From Leptotrichia sp. oral taxon 498 (lineage in GTDB: Bacteria; Fusobacteriota; Fusobacteriia; Fusobacteriales; Leptotrichiaceae), in contig NZ_CP016753.1 in the NCBI RefSeq assembly GCF_002240055.1, positions 434,001 to 498,000 of the forward strand: a DNA stretch of 64,000 nt. The letters run 5' to 3'. Shown one piece after another: positions 25,619-35,145 of this stretch. The position numbers and the translations under genes were made by a program. Numbering within the stretch: the stretch's first letter is position 1; each line of letters begins with the position of its first letter. The notes under the pieces were generated by a model. That model was given only the letters and a program-made list of their open reading frames with translations. It made no database searches and had not been told where the DNA came from.

Positions 25619-26338
25619 TTATAATTCTCCTGCATAGTTGTGGTGAACTTTTTGCACATCGTCATCATTTTCCAAAACTTCAATTAATTTTCTTAATTTT
25701 TGTAAATCATCATCGCTAAGGGTTTCCACTTCGATTGACGGCAAATACTGAATATCAGCTTCTAACAATGTGTATCCAGCTTCTCTAAGCGCATCTGCCA
25801 CTTCATCAAAAGAACTTGGGTCAGTTGTGATGTAAAAACTGTCATCCAAAGTTTCCATATCTTCCATTCCAGCGTTTAATGCAACTTCCATCAACGCTTC
25901 TTCGTCAATATCGTCAGTTTTTTCAATTATAATTTCACCTTTTCTTCCAAACATATACGAAACAGAGCCAGAAACTCCAAGTTTTCCCCCATTTCTGTCA
26001 AAAGCATGTTTTACAGACGAAGCAGTTCTATTTTTGTTGTCAGTTAATGTTTCCACAATAATTGCAACCCCTGCAGGTCCATATCCTTCATAATTTAATG
26101 TTTCAAATGATGTCGAACCATCTGTTCCCGCACCTTTTTTAATCGCTCTGTTGATGTTATCATTAGGCATATTAATTGCTTTTGCTTTTTCAATTGCGTG
26201 TTTTAGTGCGACATTAAATTCTGGATTTTCCCCACCTCTTGCTGCAACTGTTATAAGTCTTACAAGTTTTGTAAATGATGCAGCTCTTTTTTTATCTTGC
26301 GCTTCTTTACGACCAGCTATTGTACCGTGTCTTCCCAT
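25619..26338 (-). CDS. YebC/TACO1-family protein
   Basis: A 239-residue cytoplasmic protein. The family opening MGRHGTIAGRKEAQDKKRAA and the central NINRAIKKGAG and YEGYGPAGVAI motifs are present. Bacterial members were annotated as transcription regulators; some are now linked to translation, helping ribosomes on difficult sequences. GGAGG precedes the ATG. Confidence 0.93.
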   Translation of the reverse strand: MGRHGTIAGRKEAQDKKRAASFTKLVRLITVAARGGENPEFNVALKHAIEKAKAINMPNDNINRAIKKGAGTDGSTSFETLNYEGYGPAGVAIIVETLTDNKNRTASSVKHAFDRNGGKLGVSGSVSYMFGRKGEIIIEKTDDIDEEALMEVALNAGMEDMETLDDSFYITTDPSSFDEVADALREAGYTLLEADIQYLPSIEVETLSDDDLQKLRKLIEVLENDDDVQKVHHNYAGEL

Positions 26339-26408
26339 TATTTCCTCCTATTTTTCATCTAATCTAAAATTTTTAAATAATATTTTCTTTAACAAAACTA
26401 ATACATAT

Positions 26409-26437
26409 ATACTAACATAAGCACTTTTAAAAGTCAA
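26409..26437 (-). promoter_or_regulatory. Promoter of the YebC-family gene
   Basis: Minus-strand TTGACT (26432-26437), 17-nt spacer, TAGTAT (26409-26414). It lies just after the cobC stop, so the YebC gene need not depend on upstream transcription. Confidence 0.6.
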
Positions 26438-26462
26438 TAATTTATGTTTTTATAAAAATATT

Positions 26463-27062
26463 TTATCTATTTATATAATTAAAATAAACAAAATTATCTT
26501 TTGTCACCGTCATTTTTGTAATACTTCCATTGTCAACTTGAAAATTCCAGTAAAAATCCAAGTTTTTTGTAAGATAATAGCTGATTAGCGACTGAATTAC
26601 GCCGCCGTGGACAACTACTAAAATTTTTTTATTTTGATAATTTTTTATGATTTCTTCGGTTTTTTTTACAATTCTATTTTGCAATTCAAAAACACTTTCG
26701 CTACCTTCAACTTTAAAATATTTCCAATTATTTTCTATTTGTTCGATATAATAAGGATTTTCAGCTTCAATTTCTTCATAGGTCTTCCCTTCCAAAATTC
26801 CAAAATTAATTTCTCTCAATTCTTTTGTAAAATTTCTTTTAACTTTATTTGAAATTTCAAGTATTTCAAGACTTTGTCGACATCGTCTCAAGTCGCTGCA
26901 AAAAACAACATCTATTTTTTCTTCAAATTTTTGCAACTTCAATTTTGTCTTATTTAACTGCTCAATCCCAGTTTGATTAATATCTGGGTCAAGATGCCCA
27001 TAAAATAATCTGTTTTTATTATGGTCTGTTTCCCCATGCCTAATAAATAATAACTCTGTCAT
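26463..27062 (-). CDS. cobC: Histidine phosphatase, probable alpha-ribazole phosphatase CobC
   Basis: A 199-residue enzyme of the phosphoglycerate-mutase-like superfamily. The catalytic RHGETDHN (phospho-His) is near the N-terminus, CSDLRRCRQS and ELREINFGILEGKTYEEI follow, and VVHGGVIQSLI carries the second histidine. The family has many substrates; its position 16 bp after cobS makes dephosphorylation of alpha-ribazole phosphate the best guess. AAGGGG precedes the ATG. Confidence 0.8.
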   Translation of the reverse strand: MTELLFIRHGETDHNKNRLFYGHLDPDINQTGIEQLNKTKLKLQKFEEKIDVVFCSDLRRCRQSLEILEISNKVKRNFTKELREINFGILEGKTYEEIEAENPYYIEQIENNWKYFKVEGSESVFELQNRIVKKTEEIIKNYQNKKILVVVHGGVIQSLISYYLTKNLDFYWNFQVDNGSITKMTVTKDNFVYFNYINR

Positions 27063-27078
27063 AGTTTTTCCCCTTTTC

Positions 27079-27825
27079 TCACTTCAAAAAAATTGCTAAA
27101 AATAATGCAAAAATTGCCGTTAATTCAAGCGCTGCACCCATCGTGTCACCTGTCACACCGCCAATTTTCTTTTTTACAAACTGCATAAAAAAAATTATAA
27201 ATAAAAAAGCTCCTAAAAATAGCTCAAATCCTTTAAAACTAAATATTAGAAAGGATAAAGCCACCGCTAAAATTATCGAAAAGATTCCTTCAAAAGCAGA
27301 ATTTTGTGAAATTATAAAATTGCTCATCCCATTTTTTCTGGCATAATCTGAAAAAGCGGCATTTATTGGAGTGGCAAGTCTTGCTAAGACTGGATAAATT
27401 ATCAAATATTTTAAATTTATAGAAAAAATTTCTGAAATAAATAAAATTTTTGCAATAAAATATAAGACTAAAATTATCGCTCCATTTGTCCCAATTCTCG
27501 AATCTTTCATTATTTCAAGCATCTTTTCTTTTTCCCTGTAACTAAAAAGCCCGTCGAATGTGTCACAAAGCCCGTCAATATGAATTATTCCAACTGTCAT
27601 CAGCTCTATAACTATAACAATCAAAGCATTTATCAAATTATTTTTTGAAAATTTTACCAAAATTATGCTCGAATAATATAAAATAAGTCCAATTGCCAGT
27701 CCCACAAATGGGAAAAATTTTATCGACTTCCCAAGTTTTTTGGGATCATAATCGACTTTTATGGGAATTGGGATTCTTGTCATAAATTTTGTTAAAATGA
27801 TAAGCTGCTCAAAAATATTTTTCAT
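27079..27825 (-). CDS. cobS: Adenosylcobinamide-GDP ribazoletransferase CobS
   Basis: A 248-residue integral membrane enzyme that joins adenosylcobinamide-GDP to alpha-ribazole in the last stage of cobalamin assembly. MTRIPIPIKVDYDPKKL, HIDGLCDTFDGLFS, MKDSRIGTNGAI and the C-terminal GGVTGDTMGAALEL are typical; the Asp-rich motif binds Mg. About six helices. It follows ruvA by 25 bp and precedes cobC by 16 bp, suggesting one transcript. Confidence 0.94.
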   Translation of the reverse strand: MKNIFEQLIILTKFMTRIPIPIKVDYDPKKLGKSIKFFPFVGLAIGLILYYSSIILVKFSKNNLINALIVIVIELMTVGIIHIDGLCDTFDGLFSYREKEKMLEIMKDSRIGTNGAIILVLYFIAKILFISEIFSINLKYLIIYPVLARLATPINAAFSDYARKNGMSNFIISQNSAFEGIFSIILAVALSFLIFSFKGFELFLGAFLFIIFFMQFVKKKIGGVTGDTMGAALELTAIFALFLAIFLK

Positions 27826-27850
27826 TTTATATTCTCATTTCTATTTTTTA

Positions 27851-28480
27851 TTATTTTCTTTTTTTACTTTGAATTTTTTGCAGCACAATTTTTATTACTT
27901 CACTTATATCACCAATTTTACAAAGTTCTTCGTCTGTTATCCACTTTGAAACATCTTCATTCTGATAGCCAAGCGAATCAAGCGCTAATTTCAAATCTTC
28001 TTTTAAAATTAAAATTTCACTATTAAAATTAATTTGAGAATTTTTACTTTTTTCTTCAAAACTTTCTGAAATATTCAATTTTTTCACTTTATCCTTTAAG
28101 TCCAAAATAATTTTCTGCGCTTTTTTTAGTCCAAGTCCTGGCACTTTTGTAAATATTTTTATTTCATCAACTGACACAATTTCTATCACTTCTTTCACTT
28201 CAAAAGTCGACAATATCGCAATTGCAAGTTTTGGACCGACACCACTTATCGTGATTAATTCTTTAAATAATTCTCTCTCATTTTGTGTCTTAAATCCATA
28301 AAACGAAATATTATCTTCCTTCACATTTGTAAAAATATAAAGTTTTTCATCTTTCCCAATTTCGTTTAATTTTTCAAAAGTTTTAAGAGAAATATAAATT
28401 TTATAAGCCAGTCCGTTTATGTCAATTGCCACATAATCTACTTTTTTTATAGCTAGTTTTCCAAAAATGTATTCAAACAT
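27851..28480 (-). CDS. ruvA: Holliday junction DNA helicase subunit RuvA
   Basis: A 209-residue protein. Domain I is an OB fold (MFEYIFGKLAIKK), domain II carries the helix-hairpin-helix elements LITISGVGPKLAIAIL and FTKVPGLGLKKAQKIILDL, and domain III (about 155-205) is the mobile RuvB-binding part (KLALDSLGYQNEDVSKWI). It tetramerises on four-way junctions. ruvB and ruvC are not adjacent. AAGGG precedes the ATG; murI lies 15 bp upstream. Confidence 0.95.
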   Translation of the reverse strand: MFEYIFGKLAIKKVDYVAIDINGLAYKIYISLKTFEKLNEIGKDEKLYIFTNVKEDNISFYGFKTQNERELFKELITISGVGPKLAIAILSTFEVKEVIEIVSVDEIKIFTKVPGLGLKKAQKIILDLKDKVKKLNISESFEEKSKNSQINFNSEILILKEDLKLALDSLGYQNEDVSKWITDEELCKIGDISEVIKIVLQKIQSKKRK

Positions 28481-28495
28481 ATTTTTCCCTTCGTT

Positions 28496-29281
28496 TTAAA
28501 GTTTTACCAACTCAACTTTTTCAATATTTTCGTCCAAAAACATAATTCCAATTTCCTTAAATTTATCTTTTCCGTCGGTTACATAATATTTAACTTCTCT
28601 ATTTTTTGTCGCATCATTTTTTAATAAATTTTTCTCTTCCAAAATTTCTTTTAAATCAAGTGCAGTTTCTCTCGCAGGATCAACGATATTTAAATCAGTA
28701 TAAATTTTCCCAATTGCATTTTTTAATAGTGGATAATGAGTACACCCCAAAATAAGCGTGTCAATTTCTTTTTCAAAATCATCCAAATATGTCTTTATAA
28801 TCTGATCGACAAGTTTTCCGTCCAAAATTCCTTCTTCCACCGCAGGAACAAATAGTGGACAAGCTTTTGCAATAACTTTTACATTTTCACTTAATTTTTT
28901 TATTTCTTCTTCATATCTTTTAGAATTCACGGTTGCCTTCGTTCCAATAACTCCGATATTTCCAGATTTTGTCGTATTTATCGCTGTTTTCGCTCCAGCT
29001 TTTATAACCCCTATTATTGGTATCTTAAATGTTTTCTTTAATTCTTCCAGCGCCAATGCCGTAGCTGTGTTACAAGCAACTACGATAGCACTAACTTCTT
29101 TGTCCAGCAAAAATTCCACAATTTCTTTTGAATACCTAGTTATCAGCTCTTTTGTCTTTTCTCCATACGGAACTCTCGCCGTATCTCCAAAATAAAATAT
29201 TTTCTCATTTGGCAAAACTTTTCTAATTTCTTTTAAAACGGTAAGTCCGCCGATTCCAGAATCAAATACTCCAATTGACAT
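28496..29281 (-). CDS. murI: Glutamate racemase
   Basis: A 261-residue cofactor-independent racemase that supplies D-Glu for peptidoglycan. The acid FDSGIGGLTVL opens the protein; the two catalytic cysteines are in VVACNTATALAL and LGCTHYPLLKN. AGGAG precedes the ATG. It heads the murI-ruvA-cobS-cobC run of closely spaced genes. Confidence 0.96.
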   Translation of the reverse strand: MSIGVFDSGIGGLTVLKEIRKVLPNEKIFYFGDTARVPYGEKTKELITRYSKEIVEFLLDKEVSAIVVACNTATALALEELKKTFKIPIIGVIKAGAKTAINTTKSGNIGVIGTKATVNSKRYEEEIKKLSENVKVIAKACPLFVPAVEEGILDGKLVDQIIKTYLDDFEKEIDTLILGCTHYPLLKNAIGKIYTDLNIVDPARETALDLKEILEEKNLLKNDATKNREVKYYVTDGKDKFKEIGIMFLDENIEKVELVKL

Positions 29282-29307
29282 CTATTTTTCTCCTCATTTT
29301 ATTTTTT

Positions 29308-29342
29308 GTAAAATAGAAAATTGAGCTGTAAATACAGCTCAT
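29308..29342 (-). terminator. Terminator of the D-Ala-D-Ala carboxypeptidase gene
   Basis: GAGCTGTA / TACAGCTC hairpin followed by a T-rich tail on the minus strand. Confidence 0.75.
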
Positions 29343-29346
29343 AATC

Positions 29347-30531
29347 TTATTTCATTATTAATTCCCCGGTAAAAGTTTGAATACCGTCTGTTGCAGTGTA
29401 TGTTCCGACCACTTGTCCTCTACTTTGTCTTGAAATTCCTGGATTTAAAGTAACACTGTATTTTAAACGCGGCTTTTCTTTTGCTTCAATTTCCACATCC
29501 TTTGCCGGATACAAATTAAATTTGTCATTTCCAATTTTTACTATCGCAACTATATCATTTTTATTAACTACTTTTATTTTTCTAGTTCCATCACTATTTC
29601 TTCCAACTAACGAATTAAAAAATTGAGAAATTTTGTTTCCTTTATTTGGTGACGAATTATTATTATTATTATTATTATTATTTGTATTTTGTGCATAATT
29701 ATTGTTTCGACCGTATCCATTTGCATAATATTCGTTTATTTCTCGAGCTCCAATTGCATTTCTATCTTTGGCATGAGCAGAACCTAAAATTACGGTAATC
29801 ATTCTATTTCCGTCACGAATTGCTGTAAGTACAATATTTGACCCAGCTGCGTCGTGATAACCTGTCTTTAATCCATCAACTCCAATGACATTTCCCAAAA
29901 GAGTATTAGTTGAAGAAACTTTTGTATTTCCATTGTCAATATAATCCACTTTATTTCTTGAAAAATCTAAGTAATCGCTGTAATCTTTTACTACGATTTG
30001 TGCCAATTTATATAAATCTTTTGCGTTTCCCTGATCCATGCAAGAACCTGTATAACTTGGCGGCAATCCGTTTGGAGAACAATATCTTAGTGAATACAGA
30101 CCAAATTGCTGCGCTTTTTGATTCATCATATTTACAAAATTTGGAATACTTCCTCCAACAAATTCTCCTAGTGCATAAGCCGCATTATTTGATGATTTTA
30201 TAATTGTTGCTTTCAATAAATCTCTTACTGTATATTGTTTTCCTGCAACTAAAGTCACTCCATAAGGAACTTTTGCCGCTTTTGCCGAAACTGTAACTTT
30301 GGTGTCATAAGAAATTTGTCCACTTTTTATTTTATCCATTGTCAAAATTACAGTCATAATTTTTGTTACAGATGCCAGTGGTCTAACTGTACTGCTATTG
30401 TCCTCTTTAATTATATTCCCGTTTACATCTCCCACTAAAAGTGCTTTATAATCAAAATAGTCTTCTGAAAAAGCCATTGAAGATACTCCAAAAAATAACA
30501 TTGAAAACAATATTTTCTTATTCATTTTCAT
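29347..30531 (-). CDS. D-alanyl-D-alanine carboxypeptidase (PBP5-type)
   Basis: A 394-residue serine-type penicillin-binding protein, exported through a Sec signal (ILFSMLFFGVSSMAFS), that trims peptidoglycan stem peptides. The three active-site motifs are present: SVTK (S54, K57), SSN (in TIIKSSNNAAYAL) and KTG (in DGLKTGYHDAAG). After the catalytic domain comes a poly-Asn linker (nine consecutive N) encoded by a trinucleotide repeat, then a C-terminal beta domain. There is no obvious C-terminal amphipathic anchor helix. Confidence 0.93.
   Translation of the reverse strand: MKMNKKILFSMLFFGVSSMAFSEDYFDYKALLVGDVNGNIIKEDNSSTVRPLASVTKIMTVILTMDKIKSGQISYDTKVTVSAKAAKVPYGVTLVAGKQYTVRDLLKATIIKSSNNAAYALGEFVGGSIPNFVNMMNQKAQQFGLYSLRYCSPNGLPPSYTGSCMDQGNAKDLYKLAQIVVKDYSDYLDFSRNKVDYIDNGNTKVSSTNTLLGNVIGVDGLKTGYHDAAGSNIVLTAIRDGNRMITVILGSAHAKDRNAIGAREINEYYANGYGRNNNYAQNTNNNNNNNNNSSPNKGNKISQFFNSLVGRNSDGTRKIKVVNKNDIVAIVKIGNDKFNLYPAKDVEIEAKEKPRLKYSVTLNPGISRQSRGQVVGTYTATDGIQTFTGELIMK
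29656..29683. repeat. TTA/AAT trinucleotide microsatellite inside the carboxypeptidase gene
   Basis: About nine tandem TTA units (AAT/Asn codons on the coding strand) encode a poly-Asn linker. Changes in copy number would vary linker length without a frameshift. Confidence 0.8.
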
Positions 30532-30762
30532 TCTTTTGTTTTCCCCTTTTCAATTTTTACTTTAGTAAACCTATTTTATATTTTCTTATAAATTTTTTCA
30601 ATTTTTTATAACTTTTAAAATTTATTTTAGAAAAAATTTTTTATAAAAAAAAATAAAATTACTAAATAAGTTCATTACTAACACCCAATACTAACATATT
30701 AATATTAGTTTTTTATTTGATTAATCAAAATATATTTTTTATATTCAGTTTTTTTATTATAT

Positions 30763-31527
30763 TTATTTTATCCCATAAATTTTCTTCGCATTCTCCGTAG
30801 TCACTTTTATAACTTCTTCCACAGAAATTTCTTTAATTCTAGCAATTTCCTCTGCCACATATTTTGTGTAAATCGGCTCATTTCTTTTTCCTCTAAAAGG
30901 AACTGGCGTCAAATATGGACAATCTGTTTCTAGGACAATTTTTTCCAAAGGAAGTTCTCTCACAAGCTCTTTCGTCTTTTTATTATTCTTGAATGTCAAA
31001 GTCCCGCCAATTCCGATGTAATATCTATCCAAAAGAGGTTTTGCCGCCTCAAGCGATCCCGGATAACAATGCAAAATCCCGCCAACATTCGGATATTCCT
31101 TCAAAACATTAATCGTATCCTGCAACGCTTCCCTCGTATGAATCACAACAGGCTTTTTCACTCTTTCAGCAAGTTCCATCTGCTTTTTAAACACAGCAAT
31201 TTGCTCATCTTTCGGATCTTCCATCCAATGATAATCCAGTCCAATTTCCCCAATCGCAACAACCTTTTCCTCATTCAAAGCCAGTCGCTCCAATTCTTTT
31301 TCCACTTCATCATTATACTTCTTAATATCCACAGGATGAACTCCAATCACCGCATAAATAAACGGATATTTATTCGCAAGAGCCACACTCGTAAGCGAAG
31401 TTTCCAAATCACACCCAATAACAACAGCACCTTCCAGCTGCTCATCAATCCGTTCCAAAACTTCATCAAAATCTTCTGCAAATTGCTCGTCGTAAATGTG
31501 TGTATGTGTGTCTATTATTTTTGCCAT
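30763..31527 (-). CDS. TatD-family metal-dependent DNase/hydrolase
   Basis: A 254-residue TIM-barrel metalloenzyme. Metal ligands lie in IDTHTHIYD, IGEIGLDYHW, VIHTREALQD and LHCYPGS; ETDCPYLTPVPFRGKRNEP is the family signature. TatD proteins have 3'-5' exonuclease or hydrolase activity. ATG at 31527 is chosen because AAAGGAAGG fits it; the frame extends upstream to 31560 without a ribosome site. Confidence 0.94.
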   Translation of the reverse strand: MAKIIDTHTHIYDEQFAEDFDEVLERIDEQLEGAVVIGCDLETSLTSVALANKYPFIYAVIGVHPVDIKKYNDEVEKELERLALNEEKVVAIGEIGLDYHWMEDPKDEQIAVFKKQMELAERVKKPVVIHTREALQDTINVLKEYPNVGGILHCYPGSLEAAKPLLDRYYIGIGGTLTFKNNKKTKELVRELPLEKIVLETDCPYLTPVPFRGKRNEPIYTKYVAEEIARIKEISVEEVIKVTTENAKKIYGIK

Positions 31528-31605
31528 TTCAATCCTTCCTTTGTTACAAAAAATTTTCAATTTCTATATAAAAAAGTATCAGTCTTTTTAATTTTCTAAA
31601 ATTTT

Positions 31606-32211
31606 CTATTTTAAATTATTCATTATAATATTCCATTTTCCATTAATTTTTGTCGCTTCAACAGCCCCTTCTTTTTCCTCAAATTCTTTTATATTCTTAA
31701 TTTTATCTGAAACTGTTTTTGATATTATATCTATCAAGGTTGGCATCCATTTCTTTTGAAAATCTTCCCCTGAAATATTTGACAAATATTTTATTGATTT
31801 TCCAGTTTTTTGCTCAAATGTTTTATTTATTTTTTCTTGGTCTTCAGCTCCCAAAAGAGAGTTAAAATTTAATTTTGGTGCTTTTAAAACAAATTTTAAA
31901 TCTGCACTTGAACTAGAATTATAATTTATCTCCTTAATACGATATTCCATATTTCTCATATATTCTTTCAAAATTTCGCCAAAAAATCTTGCTCCTAATT
32001 CATCTTTTTGTTTTGCAATCTGATTGTCAACCTCTTTTATACCTTCAAGAGTATCTCGTTTTGTATTTTCCAAAAAAACTTTTTCAATTTCCAAATTGTT
32101 CTTTTCAATTTCTGACTGCTGAATTTTCACATTAGGCTTAACTTCAACCTTGTAAGTTGCTGAAAATTCAAGACTTGTTGTTAATAAAAATAAAATCAAT
32201 ATTTTTTTCAT
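31606..32211 (-). CDS. Exported protein of unknown function (paralogue of 2206-2898)
   Basis: A 201-residue protein with a Sec signal (MKKILILFLLTTSLEFSA). The mature N-terminus TYKVEVKPNVKIQQS, central KTGK and terminal NGKWNI match the protein at 2206-2898. The rest is Lys/Glu/Asn-rich and helical. It follows a similar-sized exported protein at 32242 by 30 bp. No catalytic motif; periplasmic location inferred. Confidence 0.65.
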   Translation of the reverse strand: MKKILILFLLTTSLEFSATYKVEVKPNVKIQQSEIEKNNLEIEKVFLENTKRDTLEGIKEVDNQIAKQKDELGARFFGEILKEYMRNMEYRIKEINYNSSSSADLKFVLKAPKLNFNSLLGAEDQEKINKTFEQKTGKSIKYLSNISGEDFQKKWMPTLIDIISKTVSDKIKNIKEFEEKEGAVEATKINGKWNIIMNNLK

Positions 32212-32241
32212 TTACTCATACCTCATCCTCATTTATTCAAA

Positions 32242-32931
32242 TTATTTTCCAAAATTTTCAAACATAGAATCAAAAATATCAAAACCATCACTTTCTAATG
32301 TTTCTTCATCTTTATATTCCCATCCTTTTTTCTTTCTTTCCAAAATCATCTTATTTTTATTAGTCATATACTCAAACTGATTATTATCCAATATCTTTAT
32401 CATTTCATTTTGATATTCAGACAAAATTATTGCATTTGCTTTCATTCTTTCTTCATTGGATAATTTTTGAATTTTTTCATTATCCAATTTATATCCCAAT
32501 TCTTTTGAAACTTTATCTTCCAGTTTTTTATTAAATTCTTCAGAGAACATAATTTCAAAAATATTTGGAGATTTTTCAGTATAAGTTATCTCAACTTTGT
32601 TTTTTGAAATAAAATTAATTTTTTCAATTTTATAAATTGTTTTTTCATAAACTTTATTATTCATCAAAACATCAGGTACATTCGCTTTAAAAATTTTCCA
32701 CCCAGTTTCAAAATTAGTATTTTCCGAATATTCAATTCCTTTATTTTGACTTTCTATCCTATCTAAAATTTCTTTATCAAAAATTTCAACAATTTTTTCA
32801 GTTTGATTTTTCATTTCTTCTTCCGATATTTTTAAACTCTTATCTTTTACAATTTTTAAATTTTCTTTTTTTAATTCAAATGAAAAATTTAATGAAAAAA
32901 CAACAAAAAACAAAATAATTACTTTTTTCAT
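32242..32931 (-). CDS. Exported protein of unknown function
   Basis: A 229-residue protein with a Sec signal (KKVIILFFVVFSLNFSFE). ATG at 32931 is well spaced from AAAGGAGAG; TTG at 32937 is too close. It is similar in size, charge and layout to 31606-32211 (KIEKINF... then KLEDKVSKELGYKL and a WEYK-type end) and probably a diverged relative. The two likely form an operon. Function unknown. Confidence 0.6.
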   Translation of the reverse strand: MKKVIILFFVVFSLNFSFELKKENLKIVKDKSLKISEEEMKNQTEKIVEIFDKEILDRIESQNKGIEYSENTNFETGWKIFKANVPDVLMNNKVYEKTIYKIEKINFISKNKVEITYTEKSPNIFEIMFSEEFNKKLEDKVSKELGYKLDNEKIQKLSNEERMKANAIILSEYQNEMIKILDNNQFEYMTNKNKMILERKKKGWEYKDEETLESDGFDIFDSMFENFGK

Positions 32932-33031
32932 ACACAATCTCTCCTTTTCACTTTTGAAATCAAACTTAAAAATTATAATTTTTCAATTTCTTAACAAGGC
33001 GATCTTTTTCTACTTCATTTAATTTAGAAAA

Positions 33032-34459
33032 TTAAATTTTAGTTTTATAACTTTCAATCAGTTTTTGATATTCATTAACAACCCACTCACCAAATCCCAA
33101 ATGAATTGCATCGCTTATCCCATAATCTTTTATCTCTGATTTTTGAAAATACAACTTTCCATTTGGACAATATTTTTCATGATATACTTGTACAGAGGTA
33201 GTCGTGTATGTTATAACTTCTCCATCTATAACTTTTCGTTCTAATGTATCAAAATCCAGTAGTGGTAATATATACCAATTATTTTCATAATCATAAATCC
33301 ATAAAATATCTTTTTCCGTTTTTAGTTTATATGGTGAATGGGTATTAAAAAATCTATCCTTATTACTTATAATTTCAACATCATAACCCAATCCTATCAT
33401 TTTCTTTAATAATTCTTCTGATATACTAAATCCAAGGTCATCATCATCCCAGTCTCTAGGAATATAAACTATATCAAAAATGTTATTTTCTATTTTTTTA
33501 AAAACAGGTGGAAATATATTTTTATGCTCTATTTTAGGCATTATCTTAAATTCTGGCAATTTTTTCCATTTTTCTTCATTAAGTTCTATATTTAGAATAA
33601 ATATTTTTTGCTTTCGGCTTTTCATAATCTCACATTTTTTCCAAGAATTTACTGTATCTCTAAAATATATTTCAGGATAACTTTCCAAAGGATGAATATT
33701 TGAATCATTTTTAGTAATATAAATATCCATTTCATCATCTAAAAATTGCATTTTATTATTTGTAATTGGATATTTATCAACTAATATTTCAATTTCATAA
33801 TTTTCAGCTATATCTAATAATTCCTTTTTCAATAAAGGAGATATATTTTTCAAAAATTCATTGTATTTGATTTTATCATACAAAGGGTCTATTTTTAATT
33901 TTTCCAAAAAAATATCACAATACAGTGCTTCTTCTGTATCCAAATTATAATCTTTAATGTATGAAGTTTTTATATTTTCATATATAATTAATTTCCATTT
34001 ATTTTCAACTTTCAATTTTTCCATTTTTAAATTTATATTTTCAAAATCCAATAATGAAACATAAAAATCTAATTTCCCAATTTCTATCCATCTACTCAAC
34101 AAATATTCTGCTCTTTCTTTTATACTATCAAAAGAAGAATAATTTCCTATTATTTTATCAATTACTCCATTTGGAAATAACTTTTCATGAAAAATTTTTA
34201 TAATATAATCATAACAATTTCCTGCTTTTTTTGAGCTAACTAAAAAATAATATCCTGTTAAATTTTCATAAACATATTCAAGTTCATTAATTCTTTTTAT
34301 TTCTGCACTTTTTCCATTTTTCTGCATTAATTCTAAAAAAATAACTGCTAAACTAATTTTTTCCAAACTATTTTTTTCTAAACTCACAAATTGCTTCAAT
34401 TTAATTAGAAAATCCAATTTATCTGGTAAAGTTTTTTCAAATGTATTTAGTTCTTCCAT
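33032..34459 (-). CDS. Hypothetical protein, 475 residues
   Basis: Not recognised. A long, soluble protein rich in Lys, Glu, Ile and Asn, with no signal peptide or membrane segment. The N-terminal half looks helical; the C-terminal part has an acidic patch (PRDWDDDDLGFSIS) and more aromatic content (WIYDYENNWYILPLL). GGGTGG sits before the ATG at 34459. It lies between exported-protein genes and luxS, and does not obviously belong to either. Confidence 0.6.
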   Translation of the reverse strand: MEELNTFEKTLPDKLDFLIKLKQFVSLEKNSLEKISLAVIFLELMQKNGKSAEIKRINELEYVYENLTGYYFLVSSKKAGNCYDYIIKIFHEKLFPNGVIDKIIGNYSSFDSIKERAEYLLSRWIEIGKLDFYVSLLDFENINLKMEKLKVENKWKLIIYENIKTSYIKDYNLDTEEALYCDIFLEKLKIDPLYDKIKYNEFLKNISPLLKKELLDIAENYEIEILVDKYPITNNKMQFLDDEMDIYITKNDSNIHPLESYPEIYFRDTVNSWKKCEIMKSRKQKIFILNIELNEEKWKKLPEFKIMPKIEHKNIFPPVFKKIENNIFDIVYIPRDWDDDDLGFSISEELLKKMIGLGYDVEIISNKDRFFNTHSPYKLKTEKDILWIYDYENNWYILPLLDFDTLERKVIDGEVITYTTTSVQVYHEKYCPNGKLYFQKSEIKDYGISDAIHLGFGEWVVNEYQKLIESYKTKI

Positions 34460-34510
34460 CCTTTTACCACCCTATTTTTAAATACTTCTTAAAGATGCTC
34501 ATAGTATTTT

Positions 34511-34990
34511 CTATTCAGGATAAACCAAATTCGCTTCCGTCAAATTCTCCAAAGTTTCTTCCAAAAATTTTTTCGATTCAAAATTAGCCATCGCCAAGTT
34601 TTGATCCAAATAGTTTCCACATTCAATTGCAGTCGCTCCTGGGATTTCGCCTTTAAATTCTGCCATGAATTTGTAAAGTTCTTTCATTAAGTCAATGATG
34701 TCTTTTGATTCTAATTTTCCTTTTAAAATTACATAAAATCCTGTTCTGCAACCCATTGGTCCAAAATATACAACTTCATTTTTCCAAGTTGGATGATTTC
34801 TTAAAAATGTTGCTCCTAAATGTTCCATTGTATGAAGTTCTGCGATGTTTATTACTGGTTCTCTGTTTGGCAGCTTCATTCTTACATCAAAAGTTGTGAT
34901 GTAATTTCCGTTGATTTCGTCAATTCTTGACACATAAATTCCTCTGTTTAATTTTTTATGATCTACTGTAAAACTTGCTATTCTTTCCAT
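34511..34990 (-). CDS. luxS: S-ribosylhomocysteine lyase
   Basis: A 159-residue metalloenzyme of the activated methyl cycle that yields homocysteine and the AI-2 precursor. Metal ligands H53 and H57 lie in ELHTMEHLGATFLRNH, and the third is the Cys in AIECGNY. Catalytic C81 is in GPMGCRTGFY. AAGGAG precedes the ATG. It is monocistronic; pfs and other cycle genes are not in the window. Confidence 0.97.
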   Translation of the reverse strand: MERIASFTVDHKKLNRGIYVSRIDEINGNYITTFDVRMKLPNREPVINIAELHTMEHLGATFLRNHPTWKNEVVYFGPMGCRTGFYVILKGKLESKDIIDLMKELYKFMAEFKGEIPGATAIECGNYLDQNLAMANFESKKFLEETLENLTEANLVYPE

Positions 34991-35145
34991 TTTTTTCTCC
35001 TTTTAATCTTTTTTCTTATCAAAATCATATCACAAAAATTTAGAAATTTGAAGTTATTTGTAAAATTAATTAAATTAAGTTTCATAATTTTTCACTTTAT
35101 AAAATCCTGAAAATATGATAAAATTACTAAAAAAGGAGGAATTTC

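Noticed and set aside
29656-29683. Tandem repeat considered as a CRISPR or phase-variation tract
   Set aside because: It is a pure trinucleotide encoding Asn, without spacers, and cannot shift the frame.
31069-31599. 176-codon plus-strand frame rich in Asn, His and Phe
   Set aside because: It is wholly antisense to tatD and has the composition expected of reverse-complement reading, without a ribosome site.
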